A model generated the notes under the pieces. It searched no databases and was not told the origin of the DNA. It worked only from the letters and a program-made list of their open reading frames with translations. From the NCBI GenBank assembly GCA_018985225.1, contig JADGIF010000172.1:1-15906 (forward strand): a stretch of 15,906 nt of DNA, written 5' to 3'. Shown piece after piece: positions 6,961-14,656 of this stretch; the first letter of the stretch is position 1, and every line of letters starts with the position of its first letter. The translations under genes were made by a program, and so were the position numbers. This stretch comes from Amoeboradix gromovi (taxonomy: Eukaryota > Sanchytriomycota > Sanchytriomycetes > Sanchytriales > Sanchytriaceae).

Positions 6961-9353
6961 TAGAAATGTCTATTTCTGCCTCAATGCAGTACTTTGTCAT
7001 CTCACACAGATCATCCACAAACTTGGTTTGCTCCTTGTACCTTAGGTCAATATGCACCATTATGATCTCAGTTTGGCGCGTAATAAAATCCACTACGCCC
7101 TGAGTACTTTGTTTATGCTCATTAAACACGTTGCTGAAGTAGTCTTCCTGAAATTTAATAAACCTATTCAGCTCATCCTGCGATGCAGATTTTTTCCTAT
7201 CAACTTTCTTTGGTTTTAAAGAATTCAAGTGCTCATTCAGCTTTTCATGGACCTTGTCGATCGTCAGAATACTATTAAATGCTTCAAAATTCATTTGTCC
7301 CACCAATATGCCATTTTGTGCATTTTTTAACTCTGAAAAGAGCAAGTTGATACTACTAAAATGGACAAAACTACTATTTAAATAGTCAAAATACAGAGAG
7401 TTGAGTTTGTTAAAGAGTAGCTCCTTCCATTCAACTGAATATAATTGCTCCACCTTTAAAATGTTATCGTTTTTGAATACATCCAAAGCATCCCACATTT
7501 CTAAGAATATATGATTAAATTTTGAGTGCCAGTTGTGTTTAAACTCGCTTGACAATCTCATTTCCGGATCCTCACGGTTAAACTCAATTAACAAAGTGTC
7601 GTACTTGGCCAATAGATTTAAATCGTTGTCAACAAAGTCAATTAAGAATGACTTACAGCTCTCGCAATAAGCAGTAAAGTTTAAATAGAACAATTTTTTA
7701 GCGTGTTTGAAACCATCAAGACTTGATATTTGATTTTTAATTAGTGTATTGTAGGCTAAATTAATGTTTGAAATTACTGAGATGAAATTCATCTATCAAA
7801 GGCAAATCTAATTCCATAGTGGAATCCTTAAAGTCGCAAAGTTTTATATCTACATTGTAATCGTGTATTATCTGATGTTTGGCATTTAGCTCAATACTTT
7901 TGTATCTTATTTTATCATCAATATTATCAGATATCGGAAGGTATATGTAGAATGTTAAATACTGCAGTGTTGACTCTATTGGCAGCATAAGATTCTCATC
8001 TATGTACATATAAAACAGCTCAAATACTCTCTTTTGTATTGCTTCCTGGTCCGAGAGCGGTGAGTTATAAAAAACTATAATGTCTGTTTGCATAGCGTAC
8101 TCTGATTCAAAATCATAGAAAGTTATAGAATTGCTTGTTTTGTCGGAACTGTGTGCGTTATAAGCGTCACTCGCGAAATCTGCAAATATACACACTTTGC
8201 ACATCTTGCGATATTTTTCCTGTACAGCTTTAATGCTGTTAAAATTGGATATTAAACTCTTGTATAAATCCAATATTTTGTAGCTGGGACTGCTTATGTA
8301 AGCTAGAAATGAATTTATACTGCTTTTATTTTCAAAAATGGATGTTTGCATTACAATACTTTCAACTGCGTTTTCAACCTGTATGTCTGCTATAAAGCCG
8401 CAATTTTTATTTGATTTAAACCCCGCTATTTCTATACATCCGTAAATTAGGCATTTTAAACTAGTTTCTAAATCAATTTTGTAGAATTTGCTGATTTCTT
8501 TATTCACCAGTTCCAAGTCAACACTCTTCGAAATATCAAGAGGTTCCTCAAAAATTTCATTGGCTTTTACAATTTTCTTTATCTTATGGTTCTGATCCAT
8601 TTCCATCTCTTTCCAAGTTAACAGCACAGATTCAGATTCTTTGAATTTCTTGGCCAAGATAGCTTCATATTCTGTTTTTTCATTTAAAACGTTTAAATTG
8701 GATTCTTCAACGCAGGATTCAGACAGAAATGTGCGGATTTTTTCATCCAACAAAATTTTGAAATCCTTTACCATCAATTCATGAAGTGATTGGATTTGCT
8801 CTACCGAAAATGAAGAGCGAATGTTTGAATGTTTTGATTCTTTTGTTTCTACTACTACAGTCTCGACTGGGTCCAAAAAAATAGAAGACTGACTGGCATA
8901 CTTTTTCATTGTGTCGCTTAAACTAGAAGACGCATCAATTTCTGAGCACACATTATACCACTTGGAATTTTCATCAACTCGTAACAGCGGGAGCTTTAGT
9001 TTAGTTCCATACTTCAATACTCTTTTCACGTTGTGTATAAATGCATGCTGATTGTTATCCAGCTGATTCTTTCTCAAGAATCTATCTTCCTTTTTGGTAA
9101 TTTTGTTTATTGATGGGATTACAACTGAGAGCTGGGCTAATAACTGGTTATACTCTATTTCATTCAGGTTAATGATTCCCGCAACTTGTTCTGGTTTTAA
9201 AAACACATTGTATTTTTCAAAAAACCTATATAGCGTAGCCCAATTGATGATCCTGTCATCATTGAGTGGCCTCAAGGATAGGTGAAGATTGAACCCCTTT
9301 TCTAAAAGCATGTCTTGAACTTCAATTCCTGAAATTTGATTATGATCCAACAT
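6956..9353 (-). CDS. Unknown 791-residue protein, two exons
   Basis: Two overlapping minus-strand frames become one when a 22-nt intron (7756-7777) is removed: exon 1 is 9353-7778, exon 2 is 7755-6956, total 2376 nt in one frame. The start is the first ATG (MLDHNQISG), with a stop codon just upstream. I do not recognise the protein. It is soluble and mostly helical by composition, rich in Glu, Lys, Ser and Asn, with no signal peptide or membrane span. Residues about 190-280 look like coiled coil (SVEQIQSLHELMVKDFKILL region). A basic patch KPKKVDRKK lies near residue 705. There is no visible catalytic motif. The last 90 residues are again helical and amphipathic. A structural or scaffold protein is the best guess; membership of an axonemal complex would fit the presence of NME5 but is not shown. 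Two separate overlapping genes are the alternative. Confidence 0.75.
7756..7777 (-). other. 22-nt micro-intron in the unknown 791-aa gene
   Basis: On the minus strand the intron runs from GTAATTTC to TTAATTTAG, 22 nt. The box before the acceptor is TTAAT rather than TAAC. It splits codon 526 in phase 1 (A|CC, Thr). Its length (one more than a multiple of three) is exactly what is needed to join the two frames, and the upstream frame otherwise ends at TAA 7761-7763. There is no family sequence to confirm the junction, so confidence is lower than for the other two introns. Confidence 0.72.
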
Positions 9354-10037
9354 AAAGGCCAATTAAGAGACTTTGCAAAAATCTTCTAGAATGTAAGCCT
9401 CTCTTCCTTACCAGACTGCCTCATGATAGCAGACCAGTCAGGTACCTGCTGCCACATTGAATTTTCATGCTTAGTCAAACAACTATGCTCAATTTTTTTC
9501 TTGGACCATGTTCTAGCAGTTGCTCGATTTCTGAAAACATACATATATATGTCGGCTGCCTGTATCACTTCACCATCTTTTCTCTTTTGTCATTGAGGCG
9601 CATGTTAGTAACACTTGACTTTTCTATTTTGTTTCTTTCAGAATAAATTTATCAGTCTTTTCGATATTCAAAAAGATAAAAAGCACAGAAGAGATAGAAA
9701 TTTTGGCTAGGTTTGGTAGTTTTATTGTTGCGATGATCGCAGTGCTTACAACGAAATAGCGAGGTTCAAGAACTCTCAAGCATCTACAAAGTGTGCATCC
9801 AGATCATGTTTGGGTCATTTCGCAAGGTCTATCACACTTAATAAATCTCGAGGTGGTAAAGATCTATTTTGTTTAATCTTTGACTTTTTACACCCCTCCA
9901 GCCTACTTTTCATCGTATGTCATACGTGTCCAGATGCAGATAAATGGGCTGATGTTATTAGGAATTAATATATCACACAAACACTGCTTTGAAGAGAGAA
10001 ACATCAGTTAATAGGGTGTTCTTAAAAATACATTCAG
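9354..10037. other. Intergenic stretch, no supported gene
   Basis: This holds the promoter side of the 791-aa gene and the 3' flank of a decayed gene. A plus-strand frame without a start codon is open from about 9719 to 9969 (82 codons), and a 60-codon minus-strand frame lies at 9386-9568. Both are within chance expectation and neither resembles a known protein. No tRNA or repeat was found. Confidence 0.4.
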
Positions 10038-10911
10038 TTATTTACTAATCCACCTGACCTCTGATACCCACATTCCATCGTCTTCACTGTATTGCGGTAG
10101 CGGCAAACAGAAAGGCACATCATAAACTCGCAATATACCTAGCACGTATGATTTTACAGTTATCTCGTCATTCTTTAACATACCCCCAAGCAATAGCGCT
10201 AGTATTATGAGAGGATAAAATCGTAAATTCCACTTGGCCATCATTAGCAGATGCAAAAGACTTGATATGTGGCATAAATCTATCGCAATCAGCGCTGTTC
10301 GTATTCCAGTGATACAAATGGGATTTTAACCACCTAAAATGAATTCTGTAATTATCAACAGAGCGACGAGATGAATTGCCAACACTAATTTCATCATAGC
10401 GGTTCAAGATGCACTGCCTAGTTTGATATACAAATTTAAAATCATTACAGTTGAATGCGCTCATCAATGCATAAATGGGAGACTTGTCAAGTGAATAGCC
10501 AAGCCGGAGAATGGTAGAGCGCTGAATAATTAAAGCGTCAAAAGATGACCCGAAAAATAAAAATTTGATCCTAGGCAATCCGTACTTACTGCTTTTAAAT
10601 CCACCGGGAACTGAGGATATCCGCTGGGCATCTGTGTTGAAATCATACAATCTTAACAAGTCCGATAAACTATCCAAATTGTCATACTGGTGGACGTAGT
10701 CTATCTAGTCAGATCTGAATTCGGATTTCTGAGAATCAAATGTGCCCTTGAACACATTGTAGTCATGTGTCTTGTATTTCCAGACCCTCCTGATGATATT
10801 AGCAATGTGGATTACTACGACATATTCAGTTTTATCAGTTTGTAAACATTTTGGCGTGGTACGTAACTTATTTGTACGGCAGACGAGGTTTAATGTATTT
10901 TTAGCTCTTAT
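10038..10911 (-). pseudogene. Decayed protein gene with an in-frame stop and a frameshift
   Basis: On the minus strand one frame is open from 10911, interrupted once by TAG at 10705-10707, then open for 169 codons to TGA 10168-10170. A second frame overlaps its end and runs on to TAA 10038-10040. Neither of the long frames is likely by chance, and their overlap suggests a single gene with a one-base shift between about 10190 and 10230. No 20-nt GT-AG intron would repair the shift. A 51-nt GT-AG segment would remove the TAG, but it is unlike the other introns. The product is not recognised. The overlap region, FTILSSHNTSAI followed in the other frame by ALLLGGML, faintly recalls the second His-Asp-type motif of branch-2 histidine phosphatases (SAHDTTxxALLxAL), but no RHG motif is visible. 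A sequencing error could explain the shift. Treat as a broken gene of unknown function. Confidence 0.5.
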
Positions 10912-11011
10912 TCAACAACTCATCTACTTTTTGCGCTATTATATGAACGTTATTAATAGTATGCGATTCGAGTAATATGTACATGTATACTATATTCACA
11001 CTGTAGTTGCT

Positions 11012-11176
11012 CTATTGCTTGTGGGATACGCAAATATTAATAATTGGCTTCATAGCCATAGCCTCATAAATCTCTTGACTTTCAAGCACAAGAGGAACTA
11101 GTTCTGCGACCAGGTCTATTACCTCATATGGCAGTGATACTATCTGATGTCCAATACTTGCACCAATAAAATTGTC
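11012..11176 (-). pseudogene. Possible further exon or fragment of the decayed gene
   Basis: A 54-codon minus-strand frame beginning DNFIGASIGHQIVSLP and ending ICVSHKQ before TAG has coding-like composition. It lies upstream of, and on the same strand as, the decayed gene at 10038-10911. It has no ATG at its head, and TAG sits just before it. It may be the lost N-terminal part of that gene, or chance. Confidence 0.2.
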
Positions 11177-11235
11177 CTAAAGTATCCTGCCAAACCTATT
11201 TATAGCTTGAAAGGAAGTGCGTTGGCTATTATTCA

Positions 11236-11991
11236 ATGAGAATTATCTACTTTATCCAATTAATAGCGGCAATTCCAATGCAACAAGGTAATATTCGTGA
11301 CGCCATGCCAGGAAGTACTCAGTCTGAAGGTTCTAATACCAAGTCTTTGCTTCAATTATTTGGCTCTGGAGGTGACTTGAATGACCTAGCCGTAAGGATG
11401 GCCATTACGCAAGTTAACGATCCAAAACTGTACGCTGATAAAATAGAACAAACAAATGAAAAGCAAAAAGTTAATGATCTGAATGATTTTATGCATGAAT
11501 TGAGTCTTGGAATTAAGAAAATTAAAAAGTTCGATTCTATCAGGCAGAGTTTGGGTTACGAAACTCTTGGCTTCCAAATAAATGATATTAAGAGTCTACT
11601 TGAGTCTCTTAGAATATGCGATACCACGTTAAATGAGATTTATCAATATTTGAGTGTTAAAAAAACACTGGGAGTGTTATCACCCAAAGAATTGAAGGCA
11701 ATGCACGACCTTTATCAGTTAAATACAGGCTCTGAAAGTGCATTAGAGGAAAAGCATGAACCTGCTGAAGCTAAAAGTGCATTAGAGGAAAAGCATGAAC
11801 CTAGAGAAACTAAGCTTTTTTCACGTATTCGAAGTAACACCTTCAAAATACTTGGCAGTGCCAAAAGGCGATTGTTCGGTACACAAGTTGCAGACGCAGG
11901 CATTGCCCCCGAACAGCGGACTTTACTAACAGAACCACCTACAGAATCGATACCAGCAGAGGCAAAACCAGCAGCACCAAGACCGATTTAA
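11236..11991 (+). CDS. Predicted secreted protein with duplicated repeat
   Basis: A 251-residue intact protein starting at the only suitable ATG. The N-terminus MRIIYFIQLIAAIP is a short, strongly hydrophobic signal-peptide-like segment, with cleavage plausible around residues 12-18. The mature part is hydrophilic and helical, with Lys/Asn/Asp-rich stretches at about 60-110. A 13-residue unit (SALEEKHEP plus four residues) occurs twice in tandem at 168-193, then a basic patch (AKRRLF), and a tail rich in Pro, Ala, Thr and Glu. It has no cysteines apart from one in RICDTT, no membrane span after the signal, and no known domain. If the organism is a parasite, a fast-evolving secreted effector is one reading; a secreted structural protein is another. 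No homologue is recognised. Confidence 0.72.
   Translation: MRIIYFIQLIAAIPMQQGNIRDAMPGSTQSEGSNTKSLLQLFGSGGDLNDLAVRMAITQVNDPKLYADKIEQTNEKQKVNDLNDFMHELSLGIKKIKKFDSIRQSLGYETLGFQINDIKSLLESLRICDTTLNEIYQYLSVKKTLGVLSPKELKAMHDLYQLNTGSESALEEKHEPAEAKSALEEKHEPRETKLFSRIRSNTFKILGSAKRRLFGTQVADAGIAPEQRTLLTEPPTESIPAEAKPAAPRPI
11737..11814 (+). repeat. Tandem 39-bp in-frame duplication
   Basis: Two 39-bp units, 11737-11775 and 11776-11814, lie head to tail inside the secreted-protein gene. Their first 27 bases are identical (AGTGCATTAGAGGAAAAGCA then TGAACCT); differences are confined to the last 12. The duplication is recent and preserves the frame, giving SALEEKHEPAEAK then SALEEKHEPRETK. Confidence 0.9.
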
Positions 11992-11995
11992 TCTT

Positions 11996-12001
11996 AATAA
12001 A
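11996..12001 (+). terminator. AATAAA poly(A) signal after the secreted-protein gene
   Basis: AATAAA starts five bases after the stop codon TAA (11989-11991). Here the signal does not include the stop, but it is equally close. Confidence 0.5.
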
Positions 12002-12710
12002 TTTAGGTTTTAATACAAGTCAAAAGTTGTAATCAAGAATATCTTAAATGTAAGGAAACATACAACTAGAGTCGATACTTTGTAAACTATCATACAGCAA
12101 TCGGAATACTGAAGTACCATTCTTTGAAACAAAACTATACTCAGTAATCTCATTAAAGATATCCTGCAGCTTTTTTATTCGTCTTTATCAATATTGGACA
12201 ATGGGCTAAATAATTTTCATGCTTATTCTTTTAGGTATACGACTTGTGCAGATCTGAAATGGCACCATAACCGTACACGATATCAATTGTTCTCAATGTA
12301 TAAATTACAAAGGATTTACTAAAATAAGCTCTTTTGGATTCGTCGAGACCATCACAATTGGGAAAGAAGAGACACTAATACAAACTCAGTATAAATACTA
12401 GAAAGTGCAGTTTCGGTAGATTAAAGTAATAAACTTGTTAATGCTGTTTGTTGCGTAAATAGAATGCTATTGAGGCATGCAAATTCATAGAGAACTATCT
12501 TGTTTTCTGAGAATGTGCTAATGGGTGACTTCTTTATTTGCGACACAAATTGTATTCGCTGGCGTAGAAGATCTTTCAGGAATTACAAATCAAAATTATT
12601 GTTTGTGCTTGGAAGGAAAGAATTAAGACATTTTGCATCAGAATACTAATTTCTAATTTAACCAGATCTACTTCTTTGAGATACTCTTTCTGAGAGTTCC
12701 TGTCAGTTTT
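12002..12710. other. Intergenic stretch, nothing identified
   Basis: About 700 bases without a supported gene. No open frame of note, no RNA gene, and no repeat shared with the rest of the window was found by eye. It lies between the secreted-protein gene and a transposon relic and may be degraded mobile DNA. Confidence 0.4.
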
Positions 12711-12914
12711 GTTACAGCTTGACTATTTTCTTGAATAAATCATTTATTGCGAATTTGTATACATTTTTGTATCATTTCAAGACTTTTCCAGATTTTTCTA
12801 ATAGCTTAAACACTCGATATTCTTCCTTTTCGCAAATTGTAAATCAATTCTAAAGAAACAACTAACAGGTACAGCATACATTCGTCTCAGACTGATAAGC
12901 TGGTCCAAACATGG

Positions 12915-13200
12915 AAATTCGATGCCATGTACAATACTTGGCACTCTAAAGAAAACCAATTTGGAGAGCAATTCATGCACATAGTGTCGTTTGGAAGTGG
13001 ACATGGACCACATGGCACCAAGGAACAAATTCGATGCCATGTACGAGGTGTGGTACTCTGGAGAAAACTAATTTAGAAACCTGAACCTGTACAAAGTGTC
13101 ATTTGAAGATAGATAAAGATCATATGGCTGTAAGGAACATATACATCAAGTATCTGCATCCTTATTCAATCCCGCCTTACGGTAGTGCAAGCGTGAGCAA
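12915..13200 (+). repeat. Tandem duplication of the zinc-ribbon section in copy E
   Basis: The 18-mer AAATTCGATGCCATGTAC occurs at 12915-12932 and again at 13027-13044, 112 bases apart. After each, a zinc-ribbon-like stretch follows (GGCACTCTAAAGAAAACCAA and GGTACTCTGGAGAAAACTAA) and then a segment around CATATGG/CACATGGCACCAAGGAAC. The first unit is more degraded and no longer codes for the cysteine pairs. Duplication after or during decay is inferred. Confidence 0.7.
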
Positions 13201-13273
13201 TCACTGTAACGGAGAAACTAGCATTAGTTTCTCTGTGGAAATTCTCGATTTTCTCGGAAATCAGGACTTTTAA
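13040..13273 (+). pseudogene. Fanzor/TnpB C-terminus relic with zinc ribbon, RuvC-III and natural end
   Basis: A 77-codon frame with a single lesion, TGA at 13082-13084, ends at TAA 13271-13273. It starts at the zinc ribbon CTRCGTLEKTNLET, then TCTKC, then the RuvC-III-like run KIDKDHMAVRNIYIKYL (the family has an Asp and an Arg-x-Asn-Ile here), and closes with SVEILDFLGNQDF. The TGA corresponds to TGC in copy A, a single-base change. The frame beyond the ribbon, which copy A has lost, survives here, so this copy shows what the C-terminus of the live protein looked like. No N-terminal part is present, so it cannot act as a nuclease. Confidence 0.75.
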
Positions 13274-13386
13274 CGAGGACTGGAGCCATATGGAGCAAGG
13301 CCCCTATGTTTTGCTTACCAACACTAATAGGAATTCTTCTCATACCAATCTTAAGTTATCTACACACTTTGCATTCAAACAATTTC

Positions 13387-13959
13387 ATGCCATACTCAGT
13401 TTCAACAACTTTTGCATTGATCAAACCAGACGCATATGAATCAACCCAGGATATTTTAAAAGATATAGAGACAGAGGGATTTAAAATAGTAAGGAAGAAA
13501 CACTTGAGATTAACTGAAAATCAAGCAAGAGAATTTTACCAAGAACACGCAGATCGAGATTTCTTTGGTGACTTGATAGAATACATAAAGAGCGGTCCTG
13601 TTACTGCGTTGGTGCTAGAAAGGGAAGATGCAGTTAATCATTGGAGAAGCATTCTTGGTCCCACTGATTCAAAAGCAGCAAGAACTGAGAACCCAGATTC
13701 TATAAGAGCCAAGTATGGCAAAGACAAACAAAGAAATGCATGCCATGGGTCCGATGGTCAAGAAAATGCTGAAAGAGAAATTGCTTTCTTTTTTAAGGAA
13801 GCTGAATTCAATTTAATCACAGAAAACATCGAAATAACTAGATTTCTTGAAAAGAATATTTACCCTGTTCTTACAGAAGGTTTAGAACAGCTTATTAAGG
13901 AATCTCCAGAGGATCCAGTGGGGTTTTTAGGTAATTATTTGATGGATCATGCTAAGTAA
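13387..13959 (+). CDS. NME5: NME5-type nucleoside diphosphate kinase (radial-spoke protein) with Dpy-30 motif
   Basis: The 190-residue protein has an NDP-kinase fold followed by a Dpy-30 helix pair, the architecture of NME5/RSP23, a component of flagellar radial spokes. NDP kinases move the terminal phosphate of ATP to other nucleoside diphosphates through a phospho-histidine. The nucleotide-binding TTFALIKPDA (Lys-13), GPVTALVLERE, GPTDSKAARTENPDSIRAKYG and the active-site NACHGSD with His-120 are all present, so the site looks intact. Residues 158-190 (IYPVLTEGLEQLIKE, then PVGFLGNYLMDH) are the Dpy-30 motif. I chose the ATG at 13387, which places the conserved TTFALIKP where the family has it. 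The frame is open back to an ATG at 13306, which would add a 27-residue hydrophobic leader untypical of NME5. The gene ends GTAAAT, without a clear AATAAA. Its upstream flank is transposon debris. Confidence 0.9.
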   Translation: MPYSVSTTFALIKPDAYESTQDILKDIETEGFKIVRKKHLRLTENQAREFYQEHADRDFFGDLIEYIKSGPVTALVLEREDAVNHWRSILGPTDSKAARTENPDSIRAKYGKDKQRNACHGSDGQENAEREIAFFFKEAEFNLITENIEITRFLEKNIYPVLTEGLEQLIKESPEDPVGFLGNYLMDHAK

Positions 13960-14651
13960 ATTTTTCCTAATCACTGTAATGACTCTTTAGTACTTTCTTT
14001 ATTTTACGGATACATCTAATTTGATACCATGGCGCAATGGTAATCGCCTAGCAATAGTCTACTTTGAGTTTAGGCACTAGAACATCATAAACAATGATAA
14101 AATTATTGTGTTTCTTTAGTAGGTCTTGTTTTTAATCCAGCAGACCATTTATCATAATTCCATGAATTTTGTCATTCTAATTGGCATTCTTTCTATAGTT
14201 TTCAGTTGAGTAAAAACAAAATGCCTTAATTATTTCATCTATAGTAAATAATCGGAAAGACATGCACAAACCTTCATTTATGAGTAAACATAGACCGTAT
14301 GCCAGCAAGAAGCATATACTTGAAATAAATGCATTCCTGCGCAATCCCACCCAAGGGCAGTAGATCCATGACCGGCAGCTGCAATTCACAAATGTCATTC
14401 TATCGCTAAAAAACCTGCAAAAAAGCCTTCTGAGTCAAGCAGTACTGAGAATATGTTCATCTTTAATGCTCAAACGAATATTATAGCCTCCAACGACTGT
14501 TATCTGTTCCAAAACGGATCACAACAGCTTGAAAATTGTGTACCGGCATTTTGGTGTTTGAATATAACGAGTACACCCGTGCTGTAGGAAACGAGCTTGT
14601 CTATATTTCATAGAGCACGTCCTAACTGGCAATATCGAAAATTAACAATTT
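13960..14651. other. Intergenic region between convergent genes
   Basis: The 3' ends of the NME5-like and TRAF-like genes face each other across about 690 bases. A 73-codon minus-strand frame at 14177-14398 with an ATG and a hydrophobic middle is present, but frames of this length are expected by chance. No RNA gene or repeat was recognised. Confidence 0.4.
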
Positions 14652-14656
14652 TTATT
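14651..14656 (-). terminator. AATAAA poly(A) signal containing the stop codon of the TRAF-like gene
   Basis: On the minus strand AATAAA covers 14656-14651, with the stop TAA (14654-14652) as its bases 3-5. This repeats the arrangement at the PP5-like, SANT and 791-aa genes. Confidence 0.6.

Larger units (their letters stand above)
12711..13280 (+). mobile_element. Decayed Fanzor/TnpB-type element, copy E
   Basis: Same family and orientation as copy A. It shares the 5' section (12711-12870, with TTCTTGAATAAATCA and CTTAAACACTCGATATTCTT), lacks about 28 bases of copy A after 12846, then diverges, and rejoins at the zinc ribbon. Across 71 aligned bases of the ribbon I count 10 differences from copy A. 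The tail (13227-13276) ends GGACTTTTAACGAGG. Internally the zinc-ribbon section is duplicated in tandem (separate entry). The right end lies 107 bases before the NME5-like start codon. Confidence 0.7.

Noticed and set aside
9719-9969. 82-codon plus-strand open frame with several cysteines
   Set aside because: It has no start codon; the cysteines do not form a known spacing, and the length is within chance.
10038-10677. Assignment of the decayed gene to branch-2 histidine phosphatases
   Set aside because: Only a faint resemblance at SSHNTSAI; the diagnostic RHG motif is not visible in the upstream frame.
10655-10758. 51-nt GT-AG segment (GTGTTCAAGG to ATCTGACTAG) that would remove the in-frame TAG of the decayed gene
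   Set aside because: It is more than twice the length of the other introns, lacks the GTA donor, and does not repair the separate frameshift.
12798-13040. 80-codon minus-strand frame across Fanzor copy E
   Set aside because: It runs antisense to a transposon relic whose plus-strand coding sense is clear from the zinc ribbon.
13306-13386. N-terminal hydrophobic leader of the NME5-like protein from the ATG at 13306
   Set aside because: NME5 proteins start close to the kinase fold and are axonemal, not secreted; the leader lies directly after transposon debris and is likely chance.
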